A stretch of DNA of 38,432 nt from an uncultured Dysosmobacter sp. (lineage in GTDB: Bacteria > Bacillota > Clostridia > Oscillospirales > Oscillospiraceae), in assembly GCF_947631635.1 (NCBI RefSeq), contig NZ_CANRMB010000035.1, positions 1 to 38,432 of the forward strand. Reading direction: 5' to 3'. Positions 24,140 through 33,735 of this stretch are shown piece by piece. The notes beneath the pieces were generated by a model. It was not told where the DNA came from and made no database searches. It saw nothing but the letters and a program-made list of their open reading frames with translations. Each line of letters begins with the position of its first letter. The first letter of the stretch is position 1. The translations under genes and the position numbers were made by a program.

Positions 24140-25579
24140 TCAATAGGCCACGCCCCAGTAAATATCAGTGGTGCATTTTTTGCCGCACACGGGGCAAACG
24201 CCCTCGGTGCCGCTCTGGACCAGGGGCATGCAGCGGGAGGTGACGCCCGCCCGCTCCTTCATGGCCATTTCGCACTCCAGGCTGCCGCACCACTTGGACC
24301 GCAGGAAGCCGCCCTTGCCCTCGGCGATGGCCTTGGCCTCCTCGGGGGTCTTGATGTCGAAGGTGTTCTCCTCCCGGTTCTTCAGGGCCATGGCGTACAT
24401 GTTGTCATGCACGGCATCCAGCAGCTCCTTGACCTTCGCCTCCAGCTCCGCCAGGGCCACGACCACCTTCTCGCCGGTGTCCCGGCGGGCGATGACGCAC
24501 TGCTCCTTCTCCATGTCCTTGGGGCCGATCTCCACCCGCAGGGGCACGCCCTTCATCTCATACTCCGCGAACTTCCAGCCGGGGGAGTTGTCGGAGTCAT
24601 CCATCTTGGCGCGGACACCCGCAGCCTTCAGGCGGTCCCGCAGGGCGGAGGCCGCATCCAGAACGCCGGGCTTGTGCTGGGCGATGGGGATCACCACCGC
24701 CTGGATGGGAGCCACGCGGGGCGGCAGCACCAGGCCGTTGTCGTCGCCGTGGGTCATGATGATACCGCCGATCATGCGGGTGGACACGCCCCAGCTGGTC
24801 TGATGGGGATGGTGGGGCTGATTGTCCTTTCCGGCAAAAGTGATGTCAAAGGCCTTGGCAAAGCCGTCGCCGAAATAGTGGCTGGTGCCTGCCTGAAGGG
24901 CCTTGTGGTCGTGCATCATGCACTCCACGGTGTAGGTCTCCTCGGCGCCGTTGAACTTCTCCTTGTCTGTCTTGCGGCCCCGGATGACGGGCATGGCCAG
25001 GAAGTTCTCCATAAAGTCCGCGTAGATGTTCAGCATCCGCATGGTCTCCTCCCGGGCCTCTTCCTCGGTGGCGTGCATGGTGTGGCCCTCCTGCCACAGG
25101 AACTCCCGGTGGCGCAGGAAGGGACGGCTGGTCTTCTCCCACCGCAGGACGCTGCACCACTGGTTGTACAGCTTGGGCAGGTCCCGCCAGGAGTGGATGA
25201 TATTGGCATAGTGCTCACAGAACAGGGTCTCGGAGGTGGGACGGACGCAGAGGCGGTCCTCCAGCTTTTCATTGCCGCCCATGGTGACCCAGGCGCACTC
25301 GGGGGCAAAGCCCTCCACGTGGTCCTTCTCCTTCTGGAGCAGGGATTCTGGGATCAGAACGGGCAGATACACGTTCTCGTGGCCGGTCTCCTTAAACCGC
25401 TTGTCCATCTCCCGCTGGATGTTCTCCCAGATGGCGTAGCCATAGGGCCGGTAGATGAACATGCCCTTGACGGAGGTATAGTCGATCAGTTCCGCTTTTT
25501 TGCAGACGTCGGTGTACCACTGGGCGAAATCCACGTCCCGGGCGGTAATGGCGTCCACTTGTCTTTTATCCTGTGCCAT
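24140..25579 (-). CDS. proS: Prolyl-tRNA synthetase, archaeal/eukaryotic-type (short form)
   Basis: This 479-aa class II aminoacyl-tRNA synthetase charges tRNA-Pro. It lacks the INS editing domain of the long bacterial form. The N-terminal catalytic core shows [23 protein letters not shown] (motif 2 region) and [15 protein letters not shown]. The anticodon-binding domain follows (about 285-380, [10 protein letters not shown]). A C-terminal zinc-binding-like domain has cysteines near the end and finishes IYWGVAY. ATG 25579 follows AAAGGA by eight bases; an ATG at 25597 has no site. Its promoter is close, leaving no room for a T-box leader. It directly precedes the S10 cluster. Confidence 0.95.
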   Translation of the reverse strand: MAQDKRQVDAITARDVDFAQWYTDVCKKAELIDYTSVKGMFIYRPYGYAIWENIQREMDKRFKETGHENVYLPVLIPESLLQKEKDHVEGFAPECAWVTMGGNEKLEDRLCVRPTSETLFCEHYANIIHSWRDLPKLYNQWCSVLRWEKTSRPFLRHREFLWQEGHTMHATEEEAREETMRMLNIYADFMENFLAMPVIRGRKTDKEKFNGAEETYTVECMMHDHKALQAGTSHYFGDGFAKAFDITFAGKDNQPHHPHQTSWGVSTRMIGGIIMTHGDDNGLVLPPRVAPIQAVVIPIAQHKPGVLDAASALRDRLKAAGVRAKMDDSDNSPGWKFAEYEMKGVPLRVEIGPKDMEKEQCVIARRDTGEKVVVALAELEAKVKELLDAVHDNMYAMALKNREENTFDIKTPEEAKAIAEGKGGFLRSKWCGSLECEMAMKERAGVTSRCMPLVQSGTEGVCPVCGKKCTTDIYWGVAY

Positions 25580-25641
25580 AATCTCAATCCTTTGCATCTA
25601 TATTATAAATGTATGACGAAGCCGGTTTTCACTGAATCCCT

Positions 25642-25670
25642 ATTGTATCCATTCCGGCGAAAATTGTCAA
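25642..25670 (-). promoter_or_regulatory. proS promoter
   Basis: On the minus strand TTGACA (25670-25665) and TACAAT (25647-25642) are separated by 17 bases. The start codon is about 60 bases further on, so the leader is short. The rest of the 275-base space between proS and the divergent radical SAM gene is AT-rich near the latter. It holds a single DnaA-box-like TTATCCAC at about 25731 but no recognisable gene. Confidence 0.85.
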
Positions 25671-25854
25671 CTGTCTGTGGACCCGCAAAACAGCCATCCG
25701 CGAGCGTTATATTCCCGCCCATAGAACAGTTATCCACGCCAGACACTTTTTCCCATTTGTCTGAATTTGAGACACTCTTGAATTTTTGTCTATTGTTTTT
25801 TTCACTTTTCGACACCAAACTATACATATATAGGTATAAAAGAGGGTTGATTTT

Positions 25855-27216
25855 ATGTATCTTCCACACAGATTGCAAAAGCTCGGCGTCGAACAGGCGG
25901 TGGCATATCTCGCCAAAGACCCGGAGAAGAACCTTCCCAAACTGATGGAGTGGGCGGACAAATTCGCAAACGGCGAATTCGGCCCCCAGCGGGACGCCAT
26001 CCGCGCCGCCGTCAACGACCCGGACAATGTGTATCACCAGCTTCTGCTCCGCATCCTGCGGGACGTGGACACGGAGGTGCTCAAGACCACCTTTGTGAAT
26101 TTCGCCCTCAACGCCAACCTGGTCGGCTGGCCCAAGCAGGAAGAGGCCCGGAAGCAGTATGGCTGCAACGTGCCCTGGGCCATCCTGCTGGACCCCACCA
26201 GTGCCTGCAACCTCCACTGCACCGGCTGCTGGGCGGCGGAGTACGGCAACAAGCTGAACCTGTCCTTCGATGAGATCGACGATATCATCCGCCAGGGCAA
26301 GGAGCTTGGCATCTACATGTACATCTACACCGGCGGCGAGCCGCTGGTGCGCAAAGCGGACCTCATCAAGCTCTGCGAGAAGCACAGCGACTGCCAGTTC
26401 CTCTGCTTCACCAACGCCACGCTGATCGACGAGGCCTTTGCCGACGAGCTTCTGCGGGTGGGCAACTTTGTCCCCGCCATCTCCCTGGAGGGCGGCGAAG
26501 CCGCCACCGACAGCCGCCGGGGCCAGGGGACCTACCGCAGGGTGATTGCCGCCACGGAGCTGCTGAAACGGAAAAAGCTGCCCTTCGGCTTCTCCTGCTG
26601 CTACACCAGCGCCAACTTCGAGTCCATCAGCTCCGAGGCGTTCTACGACCAGATGATCGACCTGGGCGCCCTGTTCGTGTGGTATTTTCACTACATGCCC
26701 GTGGGCAACGACGCCGTGCCGGAGCTTCTGCCCACGCCGGAGCAGCGGACGGCCATGTACCACCGCATCCGGGACTACCGCACCCGCAAGCCCCTGTTCG
26801 CCATGGACTTCCAGAACGACGCGGAGTATGTGGGCGGCTGCATCGCCGGCGGACGGCGGTACCTCCACATCAACGCCAACGGAGATGTGGACCCCTGCGT
26901 GTTCATCCACTACTCCGACGCCAACATCCGGCAAAAATCTCTGCTGGACGCCCTCCGCTCTCCCCTGTTCATGGCCTACCACGACGGCCAGCCCTTCAAC
27001 GAGAACATGCTCCGCCCCTGCCCCATGCTGGAGAACCCGGAAAAGCTGCGGCAGATGGTAGCGAACACCGGCGCCCAGTCCACAGACCCCCAGTCTCCCG
27101 AGAGTGCCGACCACCTGTGCGCCAAGTGCGACCGCTATGCCGCCTGCTGGACCCCGGTTTCAGAGGAGCTGTGGGCCAGCAGCCCCCGCGGGAAAAAGGC
27201 TGCCGAAAAACAATAA
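25855..27216 (+). CDS. Radical SAM protein with C-terminal cysteine-rich (SPASM-like) region, substrate unknown
   Basis: This is a 453-residue cytosolic iron-sulfur enzyme. After a helical N-terminal domain (about 1-105) the radical SAM motif C118-x3-C122-x2-C125 (CNLHCTGC) binds the SAM-linked 4Fe-4S cluster, and YTGGEP follows near 158. Later cysteines (CIAGGRRYLHINANGDVDPC, then CAKCDRYAAC near the C-terminus) suggest an auxiliary cluster like that of SPASM proteins. A GAGGG sequence lies before the ATG, and promoter elements upstream are unclear. The gene stands alone before a strong terminator. No peptide precursor or partner gene is adjacent, so a modification target cannot be named. 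Confidence 0.85.
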   Translation: MYLPHRLQKLGVEQAVAYLAKDPEKNLPKLMEWADKFANGEFGPQRDAIRAAVNDPDNVYHQLLLRILRDVDTEVLKTTFVNFALNANLVGWPKQEEARKQYGCNVPWAILLDPTSACNLHCTGCWAAEYGNKLNLSFDEIDDIIRQGKELGIYMYIYTGGEPLVRKADLIKLCEKHSDCQFLCFTNATLIDEAFADELLRVGNFVPAISLEGGEAATDSRRGQGTYRRVIAATELLKRKKLPFGFSCCYTSANFESISSEAFYDQMIDLGALFVWYFHYMPVGNDAVPELLPTPEQRTAMYHRIRDYRTRKPLFAMDFQNDAEYVGGCIAGGRRYLHINANGDVDPCVFIHYSDANIRQKSLLDALRSPLFMAYHDGQPFNENMLRPCPMLENPEKLRQMVANTGAQSTDPQSPESADHLCAKCDRYAACWTPVSEELWASSPRGKKAAEKQ

Positions 27217-27227
27217 GCCGCTGTATC

Positions 27228-27269
27228 AGCCAGGCGGCCGCCAGATCTGGCGGCCGCCTGGCTTTTTAT
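27228..27269 (+). terminator. Terminator of the radical SAM gene
   Basis: A perfect 18-bp palindrome (27228-27245 with 27246-27263) is followed by TTTTATT. It lies 11 bases after the stop codon. On the minus strand there is no T-run, so it serves mainly the radical SAM gene. Confidence 0.88.
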
Positions 27270-27289
27270 TGACTTTCTATGCGGAACAA

Positions 27290-29728
27290 TCAGCCTTCCA
27301 GTCCCTTGCCGTCGTTCCAGGTCCAGTCCCGGACCTCCGGCAGGTCCACACCGTGGTCCTTGATATACTGGCGATGCTCCACCAGCTTGTCGTTCATGCG
27401 CTGGACCAGATAGGCTCCCCGATTGCCCAGGGTGTGCAGCCGCTGGACCACGTCGATGACCAGGTGGAACCGGTCGATGTCGTTCAGGACGCGCATGTCG
27501 AAGGGCGTGGTGATGGTACCCTCCTCCTTGTAGCCCCGGACGTGGAGGTGTTTGTTGTGGCGGCGGTAGGTCAGCTCATGGATCAGCGTGGGATAGCCGT
27601 GGTAGGCGAAGATGATGGGCTTATCCTGGGTGAACAGCATGTCGTACTCCATGTCCGTCAGGCCGTGAGGATGCTCCGTGTGGGGCTGGAGCTTCATCAG
27701 GTCCACCACGTTCACCACCCGGATCTTCAGCTCAGGCAGCTCCTTGCGCAGAATGGTCACTGCCGCCAGGGTCTCCAGGGTGGGGGTGTCGCCGCAGCAG
27801 GCCATGACCACATCCGGCTCCTGGCCCTGGTCGTTGGAGGCCCAGTCCCAGATGCCGATGCCCTGGGTGCAGTGCTTCACCGCCTGGTCCATGGTCAGCC
27901 ACTGGGGACGGGGGTGCTTGCTGGCCACCATCACGTTCACGTAGTTCCGGCTCTTGATGCAGTGGTCGAAGCAGGAGAGGAGGCAGTTGGCGTCGGGCGG
28001 CAGATAGATGCGCACCACATCCGCCTTTTTGTTGGCCACATGGTCCAGGAAGCCGGGGTCCTGGTGGGTGAAGCCGTTGTGGTCCTGCTGCCAGACGTTG
28101 GAGGCCAGGATATAGTTCAGAGAGGCGATATCCTGCCGCCAGGGCAGCTCGGAGCAGGTCTTGAGCCATTTGGCGTGCTGAGCGAACATGGAGTCCACGA
28201 TGCGGATAAACGCCTCATAGCTGTTGAAGAAGCCGTGGCGGCCCGTCAGCAGGTAGCCCTCCAGCATGCCCTCGCACATGTGCTCGGACAGCATGGAGTC
28301 CATCACCCGGCCGTCGGGGTCCAGGTGCTCGTCCTGGGGTATCTGGGGGTCCAGGAACCGGCGGCCCGTCACCTCAAACACGGGGTGCAGGCGGTTGGAG
28401 GCCGTCTCGTCCGGCGCGAAGATGCGGAAGTTCCGGGAGTCCATGTTCAGCTTCATCACATCCCGGACGTAGCTGCCCAGCACCAGCATGTCCTGGGCCT
28501 CCACCGCGCCGGGGGCAGGGATGTCCACCGCGTACTCCCGGAAGTCCGGGGTCCGCAGGTCCTTCAGCAGATAGCCGCCGTTGGCGTGGGGATTGGCGCC
28601 CATGCGGCGGTTCCCCTTGGGGGCGAAGTCCCGCAGCAGCGCCGCAGGGCGGCCGTTTTCATCAAACAGCTCCTCGGGGTGATAGCTGCGGAGCCACTTC
28701 TCCAGCAGGGGCAGGTGCTTCTCCGTGTCAGGTCCCATGGAGATGGGCACCTGGTGGGCACGGTAGGCGCCCTCCACGGGATTGCCGTCCACCTCCTTGG
28801 GGCCGGTCCAGCCCTTGGGTGTCCGCAGCACGATCATGGGCCAGCGGGGGCGGGTGGTGTCGCCGGTGGCCCGGGCGTGCTCCTGGATGCGCTTGATCTC
28901 CCGGATGGCCCAGTCCAGGGTGGCGGCCATCTTCTGGTGCATCTCGGCGGGGTCATCGCCCTCCACAAAGCGGGGCTCCCAGCCGCAGCCCCGGAAGAAG
29001 CTCTCCACCTCCTCATGGGCCATGCGGGAGAAGATGGTGGGGTTGGCGATCTTGAAGCCGTTCAGGTGCAGGATGGGCAGCACCGCGCCGTCGGTGACGG
29101 GATTGACAAATTTGTTGCCGTGCCAGGAGGTGGCCAGCGGGCCGGTCTCCGCCTCGCCGTCACCCACCACGCAGGCGGCGATCAGGTCCGGGTTGTCGGC
29201 GATGGCGCCGAAGGCGTGGGCCAGGGAATAGCCCAGCTCGCCGCCCTCATTGATGGAACCCGGAGTCTCAGGCGCCACATGGCTGGGCACGCCGCCGGGG
29301 AAGGAGAACTGCTTGAACAGCTTCTTCATACCGGCCTTGTCCTGGGTGATGTTGGGGTAGACCTCCGTATAGCTGCCGTCCAGCCAGTCCTGGGCGATCA
29401 TGGCGTTGCCGCCGTGGCCGGGGCCGGAGAGGTAGATCATGTCCAGGTCATCCTTCTTGATGACCCGGTTCAGATGGGTATAGATAAAGTTCTGGCCCGG
29501 GCAGGTGCCCCAGTGGCCCACGATGGTCTGTTTCAGATCCCCGGCGGACAGAGGGCGCTCCAGCAGCGGGTCGTCCAGCAGATACAGCTGGCAGGCTGTC
29601 AGATAGTTGGCGGCGCGCCACCAGGCGTCGAGCTGTTTCAGCTGCGCAGGCGTCAGCGGAGGCTTCTTGGACAGGCGGGCGTTGGCCTTAGGTTTGACCT
29701 CCACCGTTTTCTTTGTGACTTTTGGCAT
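27290..29728 (-). CDS. xfp: Xylulose-5-phosphate/fructose-6-phosphate phosphoketolase
   Basis: This 812-aa thiamine-diphosphate enzyme splits xylulose 5-phosphate or fructose 6-phosphate with phosphate to give acetyl phosphate and an aldose phosphate, feeding acetate and ATP formation. Family motifs are present: [11 protein letters not shown] (71-81), SGPGHGGNA (101-109), the thiamine-binding [11 protein letters not shown] from 189, and HLNGFKI. The C-terminal part has [12 protein letters not shown] and the [15 protein letters not shown] region. Length matches the family. AAAGGAGG lies just upstream of ATG 29728. It is monocistronic. Substrate preference between the two sugars cannot be read from sequence. 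Confidence 0.96.
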   Translation of the reverse strand: MPKVTKKTVEVKPKANARLSKKPPLTPAQLKQLDAWWRAANYLTACQLYLLDDPLLERPLSAGDLKQTIVGHWGTCPGQNFIYTHLNRVIKKDDLDMIYLSGPGHGGNAMIAQDWLDGSYTEVYPNITQDKAGMKKLFKQFSFPGGVPSHVAPETPGSINEGGELGYSLAHAFGAIADNPDLIAACVVGDGEAETGPLATSWHGNKFVNPVTDGAVLPILHLNGFKIANPTIFSRMAHEEVESFFRGCGWEPRFVEGDDPAEMHQKMAATLDWAIREIKRIQEHARATGDTTRPRWPMIVLRTPKGWTGPKEVDGNPVEGAYRAHQVPISMGPDTEKHLPLLEKWLRSYHPEELFDENGRPAALLRDFAPKGNRRMGANPHANGGYLLKDLRTPDFREYAVDIPAPGAVEAQDMLVLGSYVRDVMKLNMDSRNFRIFAPDETASNRLHPVFEVTGRRFLDPQIPQDEHLDPDGRVMDSMLSEHMCEGMLEGYLLTGRHGFFNSYEAFIRIVDSMFAQHAKWLKTCSELPWRQDIASLNYILASNVWQQDHNGFTHQDPGFLDHVANKKADVVRIYLPPDANCLLSCFDHCIKSRNYVNVMVASKHPRPQWLTMDQAVKHCTQGIGIWDWASNDQGQEPDVVMACCGDTPTLETLAAVTILRKELPELKIRVVNVVDLMKLQPHTEHPHGLTDMEYDMLFTQDKPIIFAYHGYPTLIHELTYRRHNKHLHVRGYKEEGTITTPFDMRVLNDIDRFHLVIDVVQRLHTLGNRGAYLVQRMNDKLVEHRQYIKDHGVDLPEVRDWTWNDGKGLEG

Positions 29729-29763
29729 ATATTTTCCTCCTTTTATATGATTCGTTTAAATTT

Positions 29764-29791
29764 AGTATAATCCTTATTTTCTCATAATCAA
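29764..29791 (-). promoter_or_regulatory. xfp promoter
   Basis: On the minus strand TTGATT (29791-29786) and TATACT (29769-29764) are separated by 16 bases, in AT-rich sequence about 36 bases before the start codon. Confidence 0.6.
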
Positions 29792-29927
29792 TCTTTTTTA
29801 TCATAATTCTCAAATTGTTTTGATTCTGTTCACAATTTATAGAATTCCAAACCTGTTCCGACATCTTTTTTCGATTTTATTCTTCTTTTTCTTGTGTTTT
29901 TCCTCCAGTCATGCTATCCTTGGTCCC

Positions 29928-30443
29928 ATGGAAGAGTATGAATTGATCCGCTCCCGCCGGAAAACGCTGGCGCTGGAGATCACCCGGGACTGCCGGGTGC
30001 TGGTGCGGGCCCCCCTGCGTCTGTCCCGGTCCCGCATCGACGCTTTTGTGGACAGCCACGCCGCCTGGATCGCCCGGCATCTGGAGCAGCAGCGGCAGCG
30101 GGCTGCCGCCATGCCCCCCGCCCCCACTCCGGAGGAGATCCAGGCGCTGAAAGAAAAAGCCCGGGCCGTTCTGCCGCCCAAGGTCGCTTTTTGGAGCGGG
30201 AAAATGGGCGTTGTCCCCACTGGGCTGAAGATCACCTCCGCCCGAAAACGGTATGGCAGCTGCAGCGCCAAAAACAGCCTCTGCTTCTTCTGCTTTCTCA
30301 TGAACAGCCCGGAGGAGGCCATCGACCTGGTGGTGGTCCATGAGCTGTGCCACATCCGGGAGAAGAATCACGGTCCCCGGTTCTACGCCCTGCTGGCGCA
30401 ATACCTGCCCGATCATCAAGAACGAAAAAAACTTTTGAAATAA
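29928..30443 (+). CDS. YgjP-type metal-dependent hydrolase (DUF45)
   Basis: This 171-residue protein has the zinc-peptidase-like motif HELCH with H138, E139 and H142, followed by NHGPRF with H148, as in the YgjP/WLM-SprT-like family. KRYGSCSAKNSL just before it is another family hallmark. Its biological substrate is not known. The start is set at ATG 29928 because homologues begin with a sequence like YELIRSRRKTLALEI. No clear ribosome binding site precedes it. The open frame continues to 29820, and that extension would be very hydrophobic. It is followed 13 bases later by the IMP cyclohydrolase gene, probably one operon. Confidence 0.82.
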   Translation: MEEYELIRSRRKTLALEITRDCRVLVRAPLRLSRSRIDAFVDSHAAWIARHLEQQRQRAAAMPPAPTPEEIQALKEKARAVLPPKVAFWSGKMGVVPTGLKITSARKRYGSCSAKNSLCFFCFLMNSPEEAIDLVVVHELCHIREKNHGPRFYALLAQYLPDHQERKKLLK

Positions 30444-30456
30444 GGAGCCGCTGATT

Positions 30457-31161
30457 ATGAACAAGCTGAACCTCTCCCAACTGCTGGAAAGCAACCCCTA
30501 TCCCGGCCGGGGCATCGTCCTGGGCCGCAGCGCCGACAACCAGTACGCCGTGGCCGCCTACTTCATCATGGGCCGCAGTGAGAACTCCCGGAACCGGGTG
30601 TTCACCGTCACCGAGGACGGCATCCGCACCGAGGCCCACGATCCCTCCAAGATGACGGACCCCAGCCTCATCATCTATCACCCCGTCCGCCAGGTGGGCC
30701 GCGGACTGGTGGTCACCAACGGCGACCAGACCGACACCGTCCGGGACGGCCTGCTGGCCGGCAAGACCTTCGCCTCCGCCCTCCACACCCGGGAGTTTGA
30801 GCCGGACGCCCCCAACTACACGCCCCGCATCTCCGGCCTCCTCTCCCCGGACGGCAGCTTCAAGCTGTCCATCCTGAAGAGCGCCGACGGCGATCCCAGC
30901 TGCTGCCACCGGTATTTTTACACCTATGACCATCCCCTGGCCGGCGAGGGCCGCTTCATCCACACCTACATGGGCGACGGCAGCCCCCTCCCCTCCTTCG
31001 AGGGCGAGCCGGAGCGGGTGGTGCTGGACGCCCCTGACGCCGAGACCCTGGCGGACCAGATGTGGGCGTCTCTGAACCCGGACAACAAGGTGTCCCTGTT
31101 CGTGCGGTACATCTCCCTGGCGGACGGCACCTACACCCAGGTCATCCGCAACAAGTTTTGA
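30457..31161 (+). CDS. IMP cyclohydrolase, PurO type
   Basis: This 234-aa protein resembles the archaeal PurO family, which closes 5-formamidoimidazole-4-carboxamide ribotide to IMP in the last step of purine synthesis. Seen in sequence are NPYPGRGIVLGRSADN, AVAAYFIMGRSENSRNRVF, YHPVRQV, VVTNGDQTDT and the FEPDAPNYTPRISG segment, all typical. Most bacteria instead use the bifunctional PurH, so this may replace or supplement the PurH cyclohydrolase domain. AAGGAG is about ten bases before the ATG. It is paired with the YgjP-type gene, and a strong terminator follows. Confidence 0.85.
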   Translation: MNKLNLSQLLESNPYPGRGIVLGRSADNQYAVAAYFIMGRSENSRNRVFTVTEDGIRTEAHDPSKMTDPSLIIYHPVRQVGRGLVVTNGDQTDTVRDGLLAGKTFASALHTREFEPDAPNYTPRISGLLSPDGSFKLSILKSADGDPSCCHRYFYTYDHPLAGEGRFIHTYMGDGSPLPSFEGEPERVVLDAPDAETLADQMWASLNPDNKVSLFVRYISLADGTYTQVIRNKF

Positions 31162-31165
31162 TACT

Positions 31166-31206
31166 AAAAAGGCACCCGCAGGAGTCCTGCGGGTGCCTTT
31201 TTTGCC
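31166..31206. terminator. Bidirectional terminator between convergent genes
   Basis: AAAAAGGCACCCGCAGGA pairs with TCCTGCGGGTGCCTTTTT across 31166-31203. T-runs on both strands serve the IMP cyclohydrolase gene (plus) and the 40-codon gene (minus). Confidence 0.92.
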
Positions 31207-31210
31207 AAAC

Positions 31211-31333
31211 TTACCGCCGGGGCGAGGTGGCCCGGTCGATGGGCAGCTCCGGCCGCCTGGCGGAGCGGCAGTCCTCCGCCGCGTTTTCCAGCGAACAGGT
31301 CTGGGAGAGAGACTTCGCTTCAAACAGTGCCAT
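31211..31333 (-). CDS. 40-residue protein of unknown function
   Basis: This short frame encodes MALFEAKSLSQTCSLENAAE followed by a basic, arginine- and proline-rich second half ending TSPRR. It has two cysteines and no membrane segment. Support comes from a very good ribosome binding site (GGAGGAGGG seven bases before the ATG at 31333) and a strong terminator directly after the stop. It lies alone between the terminators of its neighbours. A frame extension to 31402 lacks such a site. No family is recognised. Without conservation data it could still be chance. Confidence 0.55.
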   Translation of the reverse strand: MALFEAKSLSQTCSLENAAEDCRSARRPELPIDRATSPRR

Positions 31334-31415
31334 GGGGTGCCCTCCTCCGCTTTTTCCATCATACCGTGCCTGCGGCGCGGAGCCATATGACAAAAGCCAC
31401 ATTTCCCCACTGCTG

Positions 31416-31449
31416 AGAAAAAAAGTCCGGCGCTTCCGCGCCGGACTTT
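31416..31449 (-). terminator. Terminator of the coiled-coil zinc-ribbon gene
   Basis: GTCCGGCGC/GCGCCGGAC (31425-31433 with 31438-31446), extended by three A-T pairs and with a TTCC loop, is followed on the minus strand by a run of seven T. Confidence 0.9.
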
Positions 31450-31462
31450 CCGTTTGGCTGGA

Positions 31463-31837
31463 TCACTCGCCCATGGGCGCGCCGCACTGGGGGCAGAACT
31501 TGCTGTCGGATTCCGCACCGCAGATGGGGCAGGTCTTTGCGGCGGGCGCGGCCTCCACCACCGGCTCCTCCTTGGCGGGCTTGCTGGCCTCCAGCTCGGC
31601 GATCTTGGCCTTGCTGGCGTTGACGGCCTCCACCAGATCCCGGACGGCGTCGGGGATCTCGCCCTCATATTCGCTGACGAACCACTCGCCAATGGTGCGG
31701 TAGTTCTTGTCGATCTCCTTCTGCTCGCCGGCGATGGCGACGCTGATCTTCGTCAGCTCCGCGGCGTCCTTCGCCTTGTCCGCGGCCACAGCGGCCACAT
31801 CCTTTGCTTTCCTGGTCAGTTCATCAAAAAAAGCCAT
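31463..31837 (-). CDS. Helical zinc-ribbon protein, function unknown
   Basis: This 124-residue protein has a long helical, alanine- and lysine-rich N-terminal half (about 1-88, likely coiled coil or amphipathic), a short acidic-alanine linker and a C-terminal zinc ribbon (C103, C106, C115, C118 in CPICG and CPQCG). No signal peptide or membrane helix is seen. AAAGGAG lies about eight bases ahead of the ATG. A promoter and a terminator flank it, so it is a single-gene unit. Similar zinc-ribbon proteins are widespread in Clostridia, but their role is not established. Confidence 0.8.
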   Translation of the reverse strand: MAFFDELTRKAKDVAAVAADKAKDAAELTKISVAIAGEQKEIDKNYRTIGEWFVSEYEGEIPDAVRDLVEAVNASKAKIAELEASKPAKEEPVVEAAPAAKTCPICGAESDSKFCPQCGAPMGE

Positions 31838-31917
31838 GCTGAAAAACTCCTTTCACGCTCGGCCCTCCGGCCTGTTTTAAATTCCGTTTTTTCCCAGTTT
31901 CCCAGGTGTTTGGCACC

Positions 31918-31946
31918 AGTATACCTCACTTTGGTGGCGAATGCAA
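31918..31946 (-). promoter_or_regulatory. Promoter of the helical zinc-ribbon gene
   Basis: On the minus strand TTGCAT (31946-31941) and TATACT (31923-31918) are 17 bases apart. It lies between the glpK stop and the gene, leaving a leader of about 75 bases. No clear terminator separates it from glpK. Confidence 0.55.
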
Positions 31947-31962
31947 CAAGAATTCTGTTTGT

Positions 31963-33474
31963 TTACAGTTCGTTTTCAATCCATGCCCGGGACCGTCCCA
32001 CCGCACGGCACCACTGGCCGTAATCTGCGGCGCAGGCCGCCGCGTCCCGCTGGGGCTGGAACAGGTGCTGGCTGCGACGCAGGGCGCTCACCTCCGCAAG
32101 GCTCCCCCACACGCCGGCGGCCAGGCCCGCCAGCGCCGCCGCGCCGAAGGCGGTGGTCTCCACCTGGGCGGGCCGGTCCACAGGCAGGCGCAGCAGGTCC
32201 GCCTGGGTCTGCATCAGAATGTCGCTGACCGACGCGCCGCCGTCCACCCGCAGGGTGGTCAGCGGGCAGGGTGCGTCGGCGTTCATGGCCCGCACCAGGT
32301 CCGTCACCTGAAAGGCGATGGAGTCCAGCACCGCCCGGGCCAGGTGGGCCTTGGTGGTGCCTCGGGTCAGGCCCACGATGGTGCCTCGGGCGTACATATC
32401 CCAGTAGGGCGCGCCCAGCCCCGTAAAGGCGGGCACCACATACACCCCGCCCGCGTCCGGCACGCTCTCCGCCAGCCGGTCGCAGTCCGGCGCCGTCTCG
32501 ATCAGCCCCAGCTCGTCCCGCAGCCACTGGATGGTGCTGCCTGCGTTGAACACGCTGCCCTCCAGCGCGTAGGTCACCTGGCCGCCCACGGACCAGCCCA
32601 CGCTGGTCACCAACCCCGCCTTGGACCGCACAGGCTCCCGGCCCACGTTCATCAGGGTGAAGCAGCCGGTTCCGTATGTATTTTTCGCCTGTCCCGGCGT
32701 GAAGCAGGCCTGTCCGAACAGCGCCGCCGGCTGGTCCCCCGCGCTGCCGCAGATGGGGATGCCCGCCAGGGCCTCCAGCCCCGGGATGTCCGCCGCGATG
32801 CAGCCGTAAGCCTCGCTGTTGGGCCGTGGCTCCGGCAGCAGCTGGATGGGAATGCCCAGCGCCCCGCACAGCTCCCCATCCCACTGCAGGGTGTGGATAT
32901 TGAACAGCATGGTGCGGGAGGCATTGGAATAGTCCGTCACATGGGCCCGTCCCCCGGTGAGCCGCCAGATCAGCCAGCTGTCCACTGTTCCAGCGCACAG
33001 CTCGCCCCGCTCCGCCCGCTCCCGGACGCCGGGGATGCCGTCCAGCAGCCATTTGATCTTGGTGCCGGAAAAATAGGCGTCGATCAGCAGGCCGGTCTTA
33101 TCCGCCACGGCGTCTCCCAGGCCGTCGGCTTTCAGCTGGTCGCAGATGGCGGCGGTGCGGCGGCACTGCCAGACGATGGCGTTGTGCACCGGCTGGCCGG
33201 TGGTCCGGTCCCACAAAATGGTGGTCTCCCGCTGGTTGGTGATGCCGACGGCGGCGATCTGCTTGGGGTCAATGTGGGCGGCGTCCACCGCCTCCGCCAG
33301 CGCCCGCTTCTCCGTGGCCCAGATCTCCATGGGGTCGTGCTCCACCCAGCCCGGCTGGGGATAGATCTGCCGGAAGGGATATTGGGCGCGGGAGACGATC
33401 TCCCCGGCCCGGTTGAACAAAATGGCGCGGGAGCTGGTGGTCCCCTGGTCCAGTGCGGCGATATAGGTCTCCAT
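31963..33474 (-). CDS. glpK: Glycerol kinase
   Basis: This 503-aa FGGY-family kinase phosphorylates glycerol to sn-glycerol 3-phosphate in the cytosol. Diagnostic parts are [14 protein letters not shown] at the N-terminus, [26 protein letters not shown], the NTYGTGCF region, and the C-terminal [18 protein letters not shown]. Length is standard. A consensus-like promoter lies about 85 bases upstream. No glpF facilitator or glycerol-3-phosphate dehydrogenase is next to it, so the rest of the glycerol pathway must lie elsewhere. Confidence 0.97.
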   Translation of the reverse strand: METYIAALDQGTTSSRAILFNRAGEIVSRAQYPFRQIYPQPGWVEHDPMEIWATEKRALAEAVDAAHIDPKQIAAVGITNQRETTILWDRTTGQPVHNAIVWQCRRTAAICDQLKADGLGDAVADKTGLLIDAYFSGTKIKWLLDGIPGVRERAERGELCAGTVDSWLIWRLTGGRAHVTDYSNASRTMLFNIHTLQWDGELCGALGIPIQLLPEPRPNSEAYGCIAADIPGLEALAGIPICGSAGDQPAALFGQACFTPGQAKNTYGTGCFTLMNVGREPVRSKAGLVTSVGWSVGGQVTYALEGSVFNAGSTIQWLRDELGLIETAPDCDRLAESVPDAGGVYVVPAFTGLGAPYWDMYARGTIVGLTRGTTKAHLARAVLDSIAFQVTDLVRAMNADAPCPLTTLRVDGGASVSDILMQTQADLLRLPVDRPAQVETTAFGAAALAGLAAGVWGSLAEVSALRRSQHLFQPQRDAAACAADYGQWCRAVGRSRAWIENEL

Positions 33475-33564
33475 AAAAAATCCCTCTTTCAGGTTTGTGC
33501 CGCCGAATGCAGGGCGGAAAAGGATTTGTCAAGCTGCCTGATAAATAATAAATTTGTCGTTCTG

Positions 33565-33593
33565 ATTATACCATGGGTATCTCCCCCGTTCAA
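33565..33593 (-). promoter_or_regulatory. glpK promoter
   Basis: On the minus strand TTGAAC (33593-33588) and a perfect TATAAT (33570-33565) are separated by 17 bases. The leader to glpK is about 85 bases, with no clear riboswitch or operator seen. Confidence 0.75.
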
Positions 33594-33735
33594 GATACGC
33601 CGGCGAAATTGCCGGAGCTGTAAATGGGCAGCCCTGCGCTTAAACAGGACAAATTCCGCCTCTGGTATTCTCGGATGATCTATGGTAACATATAGAAAAA
33701 TACGCAAATGCTGCCAGAAGGAGGCTGTATGTTCC

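Noticed and set aside
25580..25641. T-box leader upstream of proS
   Set aside because: Only about 60 bases lie between the promoter and the start codon, too short for a T-box, and no specifier structure or antiterminator bulge is seen.
25725..25745. DnaA box (TTATCCAC) as a sign of an origin
   Set aside because: A single near-match with no cluster, no DnaA gene and no unwinding region nearby.
25603..27114. 503-codon open frame on the minus strand
   Set aside because: Antisense to the radical SAM gene and covers the proS promoter; no motifs seen.
27104..29770. 888-codon open frame on the plus strand
   Set aside because: It lies almost entirely antisense to phosphoketolase, has a composition expected from a GC-rich opposite strand (long runs of G, V, H, Q and L) and has no family motifs.
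29820..29927. Hydrophobic N-terminal extension (signal peptide) on the YgjP-type protein
   Set aside because: The AT-rich stretch is more like promoter/leader DNA, and homologues are cytosolic and start at the RSRRKTLALEI region; kept only as an alternative.
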